IMG/VR virus record: IMGVR_UViG_3300023082_000259
Span: 1-40,479 of that record
Reading direction: 5' to 3' (one strand)
Origin: a virus
DNA length: 40,479 nt
The translations under genes were made by a program, and so were the position numbers. Positions 6,136 to 15,376 of this stretch are shown here, piece by piece. Every line of letters begins with the position of its first letter. Within the stretch, counting starts at the first letter, position 1. The notes below the pieces were generated by a model. The model saw only the letters and a program-made list of their open reading frames with translations. It ran no database searches and was not told the origin of the DNA.

Positions 6136-8045
6136 GCGAGCCAGCCCCTTTCCAGTTCGGTGAGGTAGAGGAACTGGGCGAATGCCTGGTTCCCGAGGGT
6201 GTTGTAGTGGATGCCGTCAGAGCGGAAGCTCGACGGGGTGATGCCGGACGCGATGTCTGCGAGATCCTGCGTCGTCCACGTCAGGCCGACAGCGGCGGCT
6301 GCTGCGTCGGTGAGCATCCAGGCGGGGCCGTCGACCCAGTACTGGGGGAACGCGGTCTTGATGGCCGTGTTGAAGGAGTCGAGGGCGGTGCGGCCGGACG
6401 ACCCGATCGTGTCCGTGTTCGACGGCGGCTCAGCGATCAGGATGACGTCCTTGTGCGCGGCCGTCATGTAGTCGATGATCCGGCCGATCGTGCGGATCGC
6501 CTGCGCGGGTGAGGAGTCGGACTTGCCGACGTCGTTGCGGGCGGGCCACAGGATGAGCTTGTCGGCGCGGCGCGAGGAGTAGAGGTTCGGGATGAACGGC
6601 GTCCCGGCCGGGATCGCGATCGAGGTCCCAGCAGTGGTGCGGGCGAATGTGCCAGGCGCCGAGCCCCCGATGCCGTTGGGACCGTCGCCCGTCCGGGCGA
6701 GGGTGCCGGGGATCGGGTTGCCGGGGATCATGAGCGTCCCGGCGATCGAGTCAGGTGCGGACTCACACATCAGGTCGATCGACATGTTGACCACGACGGT
6801 GCTCGTGTCGGCCGGCAGCGAACCGGCTGCGGTGATGAGCGTCGGGGTGCCGCCCTGACGTGCACCAGCGTGGCGGGCGTACTGGCCGGCCACGGCGTAG
6901 TTGCGGTAGGTCTTCGCGGTCAGGGTAGTCAGGGGTGTCGTCCACGGTGTGGCGCCTGCCGTGGTGCCCTGCGCCAGGGAGTGACCGAGGATGGCGATGT
7001 CCGCGGTCGACACCGTCACCTGAGGGCCGAGCGCGGCACGGATGCGCGACAGGGCGTAGTCAGTCGGGCCGCCGCTTGCGTCGAACAGCAGCCACGTCTC
7101 GCGGCCGTTGGCGTCGAGGAAGCCGCCCGCCGCGACGCCGTTGGCGATCGACTTGAGGCCGAGGCGGAGGCGGGCGTACTCGCTTGGGCCACCGCTGGCG
7201 TCGTGGGTGAGCCAGGTCTCGCGTCCGTTCGTGTCGACGAGTCCGCCGATCGAGTCGATTACGGTAGGGGCGGAGCGGCCCTTGACCAAGTCCAGACCCG
7301 TGGCAGCGGCCGACACGGCCGATGCTGCTGCCGCGGCAACCGTGCCGTCGGCCGCGATCCCAGCAGTGACGGCGGACGGGATGGCGGCGAGCGTCGAAGC
7401 ATCACCGGCCACCCTGTTCGCGGCCTCAGCGGCAAGTGCGGACGTGTCAGCCTTGCCGCTCGTGCCGTCAGCAATCTTGGCAGCAAGTACCCCCGCCGCC
7501 GGCCCCGTCACCAGGGTGTCAGCGACGAACTCCGCGGAGTCGACAAGCGACCCCGCAGCAGCCAGAGCGGCGGCCTCAGCCTGCGCGATCTGCTCCGACC
7601 AGATGTCCGGGATCGACACGACCGTGCCGCCCGGCGACGTCAGCGGGATCAGCTTGTCGAGGTCGAGCGGTGACCCGTCGCCCTGCGGGATCGCGATGAC
7701 CTTCGACCGCGGCTGCGCGTCGGTGAGCGGCCGGTTGTCCTGCATGAAGATCACGGTCGCGATGTACAAGAAGACGTGCCCGTCTTCGCCGGGCACGATG
7801 GTGTTGCCGTCGCCGTCGCCCCATCCGTCTTGGTCGGTGACGGGGAGCGAGATGGACTGCTCGACGCCGTCGGCTGCGAGCTTCGTGATGGGTCGGGACA
7901 CGGCGGGCTGGCCGGTGGCCATCCAGAGCACGCCGGGGCGGGTGGCCTTGAATGTGACCTGCATGCCGGCGGTGTCGCCGTCTTCGAGCTCGAATGCGGG
8001 CCCGAACGTGACCTGCCTGGTGATGACGCCTGCGGGGTATGCCAT
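6132..8045 (-). CDS. Tail fibre / receptor-binding protein with SGNH hydrolase domain (637 aa)
   Basis: The N-terminal ~150 residues (MAYPAGVITRQVTFGPAF...) look like a virion-attachment beta domain. An Ala-rich region (about 155-265) suggests a trimeric coiled coil. A protein repeat then occurs twice (LVDTNGRETWLTHDASGGP and FLDANGRETWLLFDASGGP). The C-terminal ~285 residues carry SGNH/GDSL-type blocks: ILGHSLAQG (Ser block I, with His where GDS has Asp), WPARND (block III) and DGIHYN near the end (block V Asp-His). This is probably a tail-borne esterase that removes acyl groups from a surface polysaccharide. The upstream leader carries GGAGCCC about 4 bases before ATG. Confidence 0.75.
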   Translation of the reverse strand: MAYPAGVITRQVTFGPAFELEDGDTAGMQVTFKATRPGVLWMATGQPAVSRPITKLAADGVEQSISLPVTDQDGWGDGDGNTIVPGEDGHVFLYIATVIFMQDNRPLTDAQPRSKVIAIPQGDGSPLDLDKLIPLTSPGGTVVSIPDIWSEQIAQAEAAALAAAGSLVDSAEFVADTLVTGPAAGVLAAKIADGTSGKADTSALAAEAANRVAGDASTLAAIPSAVTAGIAADGTVAAAAASAVSAAATGLDLVKGRSAPTVIDSIGGLVDTNGRETWLTHDASGGPSEYARLRLGLKSIANGVAAGGFLDANGRETWLLFDASGGPTDYALSRIRAALGPQVTVSTADIAILGHSLAQGTTAGATPWTTPLTTLTAKTYRNYAVAGQYARHAGARQGGTPTLITAAGSLPADTSTVVVNMSIDLMCESAPDSIAGTLMIPGNPIPGTLARTGDGPNGIGGSAPGTFARTTAGTSIAIPAGTPFIPNLYSSRRADKLILWPARNDVGKSDSSPAQAIRTIGRIIDYMTAAHKDVILIAEPPSNTDTIGSSGRTALDSFNTAIKTAFPQYWVDGPAWMLTDAAAAAVGLTWTTQDLADIASGITPSSFRSDGIHYNTLGNQAFAQFLYLTELERGWLA

Positions 8046-8090
8046 GACGGGCTCCTGGTGTGGGGTGGGAGGGGTGCGGCGGGACGGGCT

Positions 8091-8639
8091 CTACGCGGAG
8101 GCTGCTGGGTAGGAGATCGAGCCGACGAAGAGCGCCTGCCCTGCTGCCTGCGCGGCGTCGGCTCGAAGGACCCCGGTTGGCAGAACGGTGAAGGGCCGGA
8201 GGCTGCCGTTGTTCTGGCCGGTGGCTCGGATCGCGCGACGGGGCCGAAAGCCGGCGGGCATGGTGAGGACCGGGCTCTCCGCGGCGTGGGCGTCTGGGCG
8301 GGTCACGCCGACGTAGATGGTCACGACCCCGTTGCGACGCTCGTACTCGGTCGCCTCCGGCGCATAGGTACTCCATCCGGATGCCCAGGTGACGTTGTTC
8401 AGGAGGGCCGTGTCGCTGATCCACGCTGCGCCGTTCCAGACCGCGTAGCCCTTGACGTCGATCAGCCAGACGCGCTGGCCGTCGAAGTCACCTGAGGCGG
8501 GCAGCGCCGCCGCGTTGGCGACCTTGCCGCCGTAGAACGCGTCGACCTGGTTCCCGAGCTGCTGGATGATCCCGGGCCCGTTCGGGCGGGAGTCGAGGTC
8601 GTCGAGGATGACCATGCCGTTGGTGGTGGTGATGCTCAT
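8091..8639 (-). CDS. Minor tail protein (182 aa)
   Basis: Start chosen at ATG 8639, which has AGGAG 5 bases upstream; the longer open frame upstream overlaps the next gene. The sequence contains GIIQQLGNQVDAFYGGKVANA and then ALPASGDFDGQRVWLIDVK followed by YAVWNGAAW, a pattern common in baseplate or fibre proteins of actinophages. The C-terminal half is beta-rich (VVTIYVGVTRP; FRPRRAIRATGQNNGSLRP), resembling a fibre tip domain. It is directly upstream of the SGNH fibre gene in transcription, so a structural role in the tail tip is likely. Confidence 0.6.
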   Translation of the reverse strand: MSITTTNGMVILDDLDSRPNGPGIIQQLGNQVDAFYGGKVANAAALPASGDFDGQRVWLIDVKGYAVWNGAAWISDTALLNNVTWASGWSTYAPEATEYERRNGVVTIYVGVTRPDAHAAESPVLTMPAGFRPRRAIRATGQNNGSLRPFTVLPTGVLRADAAQAAGQALFVGSISYPAASA

Positions 8640-8646
8640 GTCGCTC

Positions 8647-8868
8647 CTAGGTCGTCTTGAAACAGATCGGGAGGGATGGTGCGGTCCACGTCGCCCACCC
8701 GGATTCGCCGGAGCTGAACGTCGAGCCGGCCTGGATGCGGGCAGGGACGGCGACGCTGTAGTCGCCATCGATGAAGACCGTGAACGGGGTCTCGGTCACG
8801 CACGTGACGGTGACCTGCCGCTGCGGGCGGGCGGGGAGGCGTCCGAGGATCTCGGTTGCGAGCGACAC
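8647..8868 (-). CDS. Small minor tail protein (73 aa)
   Basis: GTG 8868 has AGGAG 7 bases upstream, within the end of the preceding tail gene. The product is short and beta-rich (RQVTVTCVTETPFTVFIDGD, then VAVPARIQAGSTF) and has no signal sequence. Its location between the 371-aa tail protein and the 182-aa minor tail protein supports a structural role. No family is recognised. Confidence 0.55.
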   Translation of the reverse strand: MSLATEILGRLPARPQRQVTVTCVTETPFTVFIDGDYSVAVPARIQAGSTFSSGESGWATWTAPSLPICFKTT

Positions 8869-8869
8869 G

Positions 8870-9985
8870 TCAGGACTCCTCGACGTCGGCGATGTTGTTG
8901 GAGCGGGTCGCGAGCGTCATGAGGCCCGAGAACAGGTCGACCTGCCACGAGTCGATGAGGTGCATCGCGCTGAACCCGGGGTCGGTCTCGGTGGGCTCGT
9001 GCACGATGGTCACGACGTCGCCGACCTCGAGCGCCGGATTCGACAGAGCGTTGAGACTGACGGTCTCGGTGGTCCCGAGGACGCGCTGCAGGATCGTCTC
9101 GCCTGCCGCCTTCGCGTCGGCCTCGGTGGTGAGTGTCGGGGCGCCGTAGAAGAACGGCACGACACCGATCCCGGGGTGGGTGTCGTCGCCCGCGTACCGC
9201 GGGTGCCCGAGCGGGACCGAGGTCCGCTGCCGCGCCCAGACCTGCGTCGCGTCGACGGGCACGACGATGACCGTGTTGTAGAGCCGGTCGAACGGGTACT
9301 CGCGGTCGGCGGTCAGGATGTTCGCGGCCACGCCGGACGTGAAGTTCCAGACTGACGCGGTCGGATCCATGATCGGCTCGGCCCGGACGACGAACGCGCC
9401 CTCGGCGTCGAAGTAGACGTCGAGCGACCCGTCGGCGGCCATGTCGTTGATGAACTTCGTGCGGTCGCGGTCCCAGAGGTTGTCGCCCTGCACGTACTGG
9501 CCGCCGTCAGATGACACGCGCGCGGTGACGGTCGGGATGGCCTCGACGATGGCGTCGACGATCCGGGACGCGCGGGTGCCGTTCTCCGGGTAGTGCGGCG
9601 ACACGAAACGGCACCGCTCGACGCGCTGCCAGAGGTCCACGAGGCTCAGCGACACCTCGCCGTCCCCGAGGCTCACTGCGCCCTTCGCGGCCTCGTAGAC
9701 GCCCATTTCGACGAGTTCGACGTCGCGGCCACCGAAGTTGATGCCGTGACGGATGTGGAAGATCGCACCGGGGGTGGAGACGAGACCGTAGGTGTCGACG
9801 CCTGGGGTCGGTGCGAGGTTCAGGCTTGCCTGGTAGCGGACGCCGGTCGCGTTCGACGATGACACGGTCCCGCTGTTCCAGACGAGCTCGACCGGCTCAC
9901 CGCCAGGAACCGTGCACGTGATCTCGGTGGCCCAGTCGGCGCCGGTCTCCACGGCCTTCGCGAACCGTGCGCTGATCGGCCTCAT
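8870..9985 (-). CDS. Minor tail protein, DUF5047-like baseplate component (371 aa)
   Basis: Start is ATG 9985, which overlaps the TGA of the upstream gene as ATGA; longer in-frame starts are inside that gene. The protein begins MRPISARFAKAVETGADW and has the layout of actinophage tail-tip proteins: an N-terminal beta part, a middle with VDLWQRVERCRF and TRASRIVDAIVEAIP, a section with NTVIVVPVD, and a C-terminal ALEVGDVVTIVHEPT segment followed by LIDSWQVDLFSGLMTLATRS. This C-terminal pattern is typical of siphovirus proteins that follow the distal tail protein. Assignment to DUF5047 is from memory of the motif pattern. Confidence 0.65.
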   Translation of the reverse strand: MRPISARFAKAVETGADWATEITCTVPGGEPVELVWNSGTVSSSNATGVRYQASLNLAPTPGVDTYGLVSTPGAIFHIRHGINFGGRDVELVEMGVYEAAKGAVSLGDGEVSLSLVDLWQRVERCRFVSPHYPENGTRASRIVDAIVEAIPTVTARVSSDGGQYVQGDNLWDRDRTKFINDMAADGSLDVYFDAEGAFVVRAEPIMDPTASVWNFTSGVAANILTADREYPFDRLYNTVIVVPVDATQVWARQRTSVPLGHPRYAGDDTHPGIGVVPFFYGAPTLTTEADAKAAGETILQRVLGTTETVSLNALSNPALEVGDVVTIVHEPTETDPGFSAMHLIDSWQVDLFSGLMTLATRSNNIADVEES

Positions 9986-11232
9986 CAGCCGGCCAGCACG
10001 TCGAGCCAGGTGGGATTGTCCGCGAGCAGTTCGCGCCACGTCGCGTACCGCAGCAGGACGTCACCCCACGTCCAGAGCGCACCCTGTCGGACGATCGGCT
10101 CGTCGACAGGCGTGAGGGGCAGAGGGATCAGGACCAGCTGGTTCGCGACGGGCTTCTCGAGACGGTTGAAGTCGACGTCCCCGACGGAGTACCAGCCGTC
10201 GGGGAGGTCCCAGCCGGCATCGGCCGGCGACCGCAGGAGCAGTGGCGTCTGGTCGTCGATGAGCGCACGGATGTCGTTCTTCGCGCTGATGGTGGGTGCG
10301 CCGACGACGAGCGTCCAGTCGTCGGCCTCGCGCGGGCCGTGCGTGTGGACAACGGCCCTACGGCGTCCCGGTGGGCGGTGGACTGTCCGGACGGCGCGGG
10401 AGGTCTTGGACTCCCCTGAGCGTGCCTCCACGAAACGCAGCGCCTGGTTCGTGGTCTGACCTGAGTCGATGCGGCACGACAGCGACGGGCTGGACGGATG
10501 GATGAGCCACGTCCCCTGAAACGCGGGAGTGATCGTCCACGAGTCGTTGAACGGCAGGTTCGTGGGAGTGGTGATCGCGAAGTCCTCGACGAACGACGCG
10601 GACCCGACGACCTGCAGCAAGAGGGTCGTACTCGCCGGCGGTGTGCCAGCGATGCTCCAGGTCCCGTCAACGGTCGTCAGGGTTGCGCCATTGGTGTCCC
10701 AGACGACGTTGAAGGGCGAATCTAGACCCGAGACGCTCTTCTGACTCTCGCCCCAGTGAAAGCCCGGACCTAGTTGGTTCTTGACCACCAAGAAGAGACC
10801 CGCGGGGCTACTGAGCGTGATCCCGGCTTCGTCGAACGACCCTGTCCTCTTGAGCCCTTGGCAGTCGAGACGCCCCTCTGCAGGGGCCACGAGTGGACGT
10901 CGGACACCCCCGCCGCCGAGGTGGCTACCCGAAACTGACGGCGTTCCGGAGTCTGTGGTCCAGCCCGAGAGGCTCGACCACGCCTCAGTGAAGAACGACG
11001 AGAACGTCGCCATCGTGCCGACCGCCGAGTACGTCACGCTAACGCCGAACGGCGACTCATAGTCGTCCACGACTGCAGACGATCCGCCGATGAACGGCTG
11101 CTCACGGATCAACTTCCCGTCTCGGAAGATCTCCAGAGACGTGAACGACTTCGCCGGGTCGTCCGTGCCCGCCTCGATGTGCACGCGAGGCGGCTCGTCG
11201 ACAGGCTGCTGAGCGATGGCAGAGAAGCTCAT
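9985..11232 (-). CDS. Distal/minor tail protein (415 aa)
   Basis: It follows the tape measure gene with a 4-base ATGA overlap (11229-11232), the usual position of the distal tail or first tail-tip protein. The N-terminal ~100 residues (VHIEAGTDDPAKSFTSLEIF, then YSAVGTMATF) look like a fibronectin-like beta domain. A middle insertion (about 70-210) is rich in Gly, Ser and Thr and may be a carbohydrate-binding or lectin-type module. The C-terminal part (DDWTLVVGAPTISAKNDIRA; LPDGWYSVGDVDFNR) resembles the actinophage distal-tail proteins that form the ring below the tube. Confidence 0.65.
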   Translation of the reverse strand: MSFSAIAQQPVDEPPRVHIEAGTDDPAKSFTSLEIFRDGKLIREQPFIGGSSAVVDDYESPFGVSVTYSAVGTMATFSSFFTEAWSSLSGWTTDSGTPSVSGSHLGGGGVRRPLVAPAEGRLDCQGLKRTGSFDEAGITLSSPAGLFLVVKNQLGPGFHWGESQKSVSGLDSPFNVVWDTNGATLTTVDGTWSIAGTPPASTTLLLQVVGSASFVEDFAITTPTNLPFNDSWTITPAFQGTWLIHPSSPSLSCRIDSGQTTNQALRFVEARSGESKTSRAVRTVHRPPGRRRAVVHTHGPREADDWTLVVGAPTISAKNDIRALIDDQTPLLLRSPADAGWDLPDGWYSVGDVDFNRLEKPVANQLVLIPLPLTPVDEPIVRQGALWTWGDVLLRYATWRELLADNPTWLDVLAG

Positions 11233-14200
11233 GAGAACCGTGCTCCGATCTCGGCGGCGTCGGCCGCCCGCTTGACCGCGGTGTTGGCCGCCTGGTCGGC
11301 GACGAGACGGAACCTGCCCTCGCCGGTCTCCCAGTTGGTGATCTCGAGCTCACCGGTCAGGCCGCTGAGAGAGATCGACGACGGCTGCGCCGTCGACGAG
11401 GTGAATGGGTTGAACGTGCTCGACACCTGCGGGGAAGGCGCCTGCAGCGCAGCCCGCATCCGGTAGACCGCGTCTTGCCCGCCGAGCTTGGTGACGTCGT
11501 CGGCAGTGAGGACGTGCTCACCGTTCGAGCCCATGAAGAGCACCGAGTCGGACGTGCCCGTGCCAGGGCCTGTGATGGCTCCACCAGTAGCGTGCGACGC
11601 GAGACCCGCGACGGCGTGGGTGGTCTTGTTCTTGCCCTTGCCCGTGGTCCACACCTTGCTAGTGGCCGGGGCCGCCGACTGCTTCCCCGCGGCGGCGTTG
11701 GTGGTCGCCTCGGCAATGCCCGCAGCCTGGTTGTTCAGCTCCTCGATGAAGCCCGCAGACCAGCCGATCGCCGAGTCCTGCCCGGCCGCGGTCAGGTCGA
11801 GCGCCTTCGCGATGACCTCACCCGCACCGTTCGCGTAGGTCTCGATCTCGGCGTACGACGCCTTGATCAGGGCGATGTCGTCCGAAGACGACGAGAGCAG
11901 CGCGTCGAGCGCGACCATGCCCTCCTCGACGCCGAGGCCCGTGATCTCCTGCAGCATCGACACAGGGATCCCGAGCCGGCGTGCCTGCTCGATCTTCCCC
12001 GCGAACACCTTCACCTTCGCGGCGTACGCCGCGGCGCCGGCTGCGATCGTTGCTCCGGTGACCGGGCGGTAGATCCCGAGCGGGTTCTTCGTGATCATGT
12101 CCGCGAGCCGGAACCCGCCGGAGAGCCCCGAGGCGACCGAGTCGCGCGCGCCAGTAGCCGACGACAGACGGTCGTCCTTCGCCTTCTGCGCCTTCTCGGC
12201 GGCGTCCTGCGCGGCCTCTTCGCGGTCCGCGCGACCTGACTTCAGGTCGGCAAGATCCTGCTTCGCGTCGGCGAGCTCGCGCTCCGCGATCTTGCGGTCG
12301 AGGCTGCCCCGCGGGAGGACGAGGCGGGTCCGCTTCTTCTTGCCCTTGCCGTACTTCTCGGTCTCCTTGAGCGACCGCTCGAGGTCCCGCACGGACTTCT
12401 GAGCGTTCAGGATGTCGAGCGCCGAAGCCCCCGAGATCCCACCGTTCACGAACCAGTCCACGGCACCGCCGAGCATCCCGACCGCCTGCTCGGCGATGGA
12501 CCTCGAGCGGCCACGCTTCGCCGGCGCGAGCGGGATGTACGCCTCTCCGCCAGTCTCGGGTTCGTTCCACACCCGCGTGACCTGACCGTTACCGATCTGC
12601 GCGGTGTGGTCCTCGCTCATGCCGCCGTTCGCGAAGGCTGTGATCCGGCCGTGCGGTGTGTGGATCGAGCCGTTCGCGTCGCGCGTGATCCCGCCACCGC
12701 CACCCTTCACAGCGATGTGGACGGTCTTGCCGTTCATACCGTTGATCAAGCCCTGGAGCCGACGCAGCTCCTCGCGCGCCGCCGCGGTATCGATGTCGAC
12801 GTTCTTCGGCGGGACCTTCAGGTCGATGTAGTCCTGGATGGCCTGCTCGCCCTTGCGCCACGCCTTGTTCGCGCGCTTGATCTCGGAGTCGCTGGCGTTC
12901 GCCAGCTCCGCGAGCCGCATCGCGCCGGCCGGACCAGCCTCCTGCAGCGACGCGATCAGCCCGTCGTCGAGGCCCTCCTTCGCGGCCTTCTTCGCGTTCT
13001 TCGTGAAGTCGCGGAGCGCCTTGCCCTGGGACTCGAGCTGCTTGATCCAGTCACCGAGCGAGACCTTCGGGTTGTCGAGGTCGTCGCCGAGGTCCATGAA
13101 GGACTCCCCCGTCGACCGGGCGGCGTCCTGCGCCTTCTTCATCGCCTCGGCGGCCTCGGCGGTCTCGGCCGCGGCGCCGTCGATCTGGCCGCCCATCTTC
13201 GCTGCCGAGTCCCCGGCCATCTTCTGCTGGTTGTCGACGCCGATCATGGCCTCGGTGTAGCCGGGGAGCAGCGCCTTCAGGTCGGTGATTGACTTGCCGC
13301 TCTCCTCGCCGAGGAACCGGAACCCCTCCGCGGCCTGCTCCACAGCGCCCGACGAGACCATCTGCGTCAGGGCGGCGTCGATCTGCTCGATGCCCTTCTG
13401 CGCGGTGTCGTAGGCGTCGTCGTACGGGGTGATCTTGTTCCCGAAGGACTGCAGCCCGTTGCGGCTCGCCTTGTCGAACATCTCGCTGAGGCTGTCGATG
13501 TCGGCGAAGCTCGAGCCGCCGAAGCCAAGCCGGTGCAGGATGTCCTGGTCCGCCTTGATCGAGCCGAGGTCGCGAAGGGACTTCTTCGCCTTCTCGCTGC
13601 CGTCCGCGAGCGCGAGGAACTGCTTCGTGATCTCGGCGGTTCCCTTGACCTGGTCGCCACCGCCCTGTGTCTTGTTCAGGACGTAGTAGGCGCCGACGGC
13701 CACCGTCGCGAGGCCGGCCGCCTTCTGGACCTTGCCGAGAGCGGCCGCCGTGGCCGGAGACGAGGTCTGCAGCGCGGTCATGGCCGCGCTCGACGCGACG
13801 AGCCCGCCGGCCAGTTTCGAGATCCCAGCGAACGCGAGCAGGCCAGCGCCACCGACCGCCGCGATCGCCGCGAGACCGCCCTGCGCCTCATCCGGGAGGC
13901 TGCCGAACGCGCCCGCCAGGTCGCCGACGGTGTCAGCCATGCCGGCGACGACGGGCAGCAGCGCCTCGCCTGCCTGGACGGCCGCGGCCTTGATCTCGTT
14001 CCACGACATCTTCACCTGCGAGGCCGTGGTGTCGTACCGCTTCGCGGCCTCCATCGCCAGCGCGCTGTTGTTGTTCCACGCAGCGTCGCCGTTCGCGAGG
14101 GACTCGCGCAGCATGTCGCCCGACGCCGCCATGTTCAGCAGCGCCCGGGTCACCCGGATGTCGGACTGGCCGAGGCTCGTCAGCGTGGAGAACACGTCCT

Positions 14201-15071
14201 CGCCGGACTCGTTCATCCGGCCGAGGCCCTCGACGAACGTCGCGACGGCGTCCGACGGGTCCGCCTCCCACTTCGCCGCGAAGGCGTCAGCGGACATGCC
14301 GGCGACCTCGGCGAACTTGTCGAGCTTGTCCGACCCGGTCGACACGGCCTTGTCGATGTCGATGAGGACGTTCGAGATCGCCGAACCGCCGGCCTCCGCG
14401 TCGATGCCCGACGACGCCAGCGCGTTGCCCAGCGCGAGCACGTTCGACTCGGTCAGCCCGACGATCGCGCCGGCGCCGGCGATGTTCTGCGCCATCTCGA
14501 TGATCTGGCGCTCCGTCGACGCACCCTTGTTGCCGAGATCGACCAGCGTCGCGCCGAGGTTGTCGACGTCGTCGGGCGCGGTCTGCATGACGTTCATCAG
14601 CTGTGCGATCGACGTCGCGGCGTCCTCGGACGTCAGGTTCGTCGTCTGGCCGAGGTCAGCCATCACCGAGGTAAAGCTGAGGATGTCCTCGGTCTTGACA
14701 CCGAGCGCGCCGGCGGACTCCGCGATCGCGGCGAGCTCGACGGCCGTCGTCGGCTTGACCGCCGACATGTCCTGCAGCCCCTGCTCGATCGCGGCAAGCT
14801 GCTTCGGGGTGCCGTCGATCGTCTTCGTGACACCGGCCCAGGCGGTCTCCCAGTCCATCGCAGCCTTGACCGCGAACCCGGCGAGCGCCGTCAGGCCGAC
14901 GCCGAGCTTCAGCGCGCTGTTGCCGAGGGTGTCGATGTGCTGCTGGTTGCGGACGAACCCTGCCTCGGCGCGCCTCGTGAAGTCGGTGACGGACCCCTGC
15001 GCCGTGCGCATCCCTGCGACGAAGCCCTGGACAGCCGCCGATACGACGACCCTGACGGAACGATCAGCCAT
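11229..15071 (-). CDS. Tail tape measure protein (1280 aa)
   Basis: By far the longest gene, directly after the tail assembly chaperones. Start chosen at ATG 15071 (MADRSVRVVVSA) with GGGAGG upstream; the frame stays open to 15161 but the extra residues are not protein-like. Residues about 60-350 form the conserved tape-measure core (MDWETAWAGVTKTIDGTPKQ; SVMADLGQTTNLTSEDAATS), followed by hydrophobic helices near 395-460 and 465-485, a long helical region with Lys/Ala-rich coiled coils, and a Ser/Thr-rich C-terminus. It sets tail length and is ejected with the DNA. At about 0.15 nm per residue a tail near 190 nm would be expected. Confidence 0.92.
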   Translation of the reverse strand: MADRSVRVVVSAAVQGFVAGMRTAQGSVTDFTRRAEAGFVRNQQHIDTLGNSALKLGVGLTALAGFAVKAAMDWETAWAGVTKTIDGTPKQLAAIEQGLQDMSAVKPTTAVELAAIAESAGALGVKTEDILSFTSVMADLGQTTNLTSEDAATSIAQLMNVMQTAPDDVDNLGATLVDLGNKGASTERQIIEMAQNIAGAGAIVGLTESNVLALGNALASSGIDAEAGGSAISNVLIDIDKAVSTGSDKLDKFAEVAGMSADAFAAKWEADPSDAVATFVEGLGRMNESGEDVFSTLTSLGQSDIRVTRALLNMAASGDMLRESLANGDAAWNNNSALAMEAAKRYDTTASQVKMSWNEIKAAAVQAGEALLPVVAGMADTVGDLAGAFGSLPDEAQGGLAAIAAVGGAGLLAFAGISKLAGGLVASSAAMTALQTSSPATAAALGKVQKAAGLATVAVGAYYVLNKTQGGGDQVKGTAEITKQFLALADGSEKAKKSLRDLGSIKADQDILHRLGFGGSSFADIDSLSEMFDKASRNGLQSFGNKITPYDDAYDTAQKGIEQIDAALTQMVSSGAVEQAAEGFRFLGEESGKSITDLKALLPGYTEAMIGVDNQQKMAGDSAAKMGGQIDGAAAETAEAAEAMKKAQDAARSTGESFMDLGDDLDNPKVSLGDWIKQLESQGKALRDFTKNAKKAAKEGLDDGLIASLQEAGPAGAMRLAELANASDSEIKRANKAWRKGEQAIQDYIDLKVPPKNVDIDTAAAREELRRLQGLINGMNGKTVHIAVKGGGGGITRDANGSIHTPHGRITAFANGGMSEDHTAQIGNGQVTRVWNEPETGGEAYIPLAPAKRGRSRSIAEQAVGMLGGAVDWFVNGGISGASALDILNAQKSVRDLERSLKETEKYGKGKKKRTRLVLPRGSLDRKIAERELADAKQDLADLKSGRADREEAAQDAAEKAQKAKDDRLSSATGARDSVASGLSGGFRLADMITKNPLGIYRPVTGATIAAGAAAYAAKVKVFAGKIEQARRLGIPVSMLQEITGLGVEEGMVALDALLSSSSDDIALIKASYAEIETYANGAGEVIAKALDLTAAGQDSAIGWSAGFIEELNNQAAGIAEATTNAAAGKQSAAPATSKVWTTGKGKNKTTHAVAGLASHATGGAITGPGTGTSDSVLFMGSNGEHVLTADDVTKLGGQDAVYRMRAALQAPSPQVSSTFNPFTSSTAQPSSISLSGLTGELEITNWETGEGRFRLVADQAANTAVKRAADAAEIGARFS

Positions 15072-15106
15072 GGAATGCCTCCCGTTCGTGGTCGCGATGT
15101 AGTTAG

Positions 15107-15367
15107 ATGGCCGCCATGAGCGACGACGACCGCAGCTGGGCCGAGAAGCGCATCGACGCACGGCGCGACGCGCAGGGTCTGCCGACGGGGTCCGCCGTGC
15201 AGAACCGCCTGATCACCGGCGCGCTGCTGCTGATCGCCGGGGTCCTGCTGGTGACGTTGAGTGAGAGCGTCGGCATCGTGCTCGGCGTCGTGTGCCTGGT
15301 CGGCGCCGCGTACCAGCTGCTCGTCGGGGCGATCGCGAAGGGCGTCGGCGAGGGCCGCGACCAGTAG
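15107..15367 (+). CDS. Two-helix membrane protein on the opposite strand (moron candidate)
   Basis: An 86-aa protein (83 aa from ATG 15116) encoded against the late operon, exactly between the tape measure and the tail assembly chaperone genes. A charged N-terminus (DDDRSWAEKRIDARRD) precedes two adjacent membrane segments (about 36-53, ITGALLLIAGVLLVTL, and 56-76, IVLGVVCLVGAAYQLL). TTAGAT at 15103-15108 lies 7 bases before ATG 15116 and could be a -10 box of a leaderless transcript, but no -35 is evident. A single gene of reversed polarity inside a morphogenesis operon is typical of lysogeny-expressed cargo, e.g. superinfection exclusion; that role is inference. Confidence 0.6.
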   Translation: MAAMSDDDRSWAEKRIDARRDAQGLPTGSAVQNRLITGALLLIAGVLLVTLSESVGIVLGVVCLVGAAYQLLVGAIAKGVGEGRDQ

Positions 15368-15376
15368 CGGTCGGAC

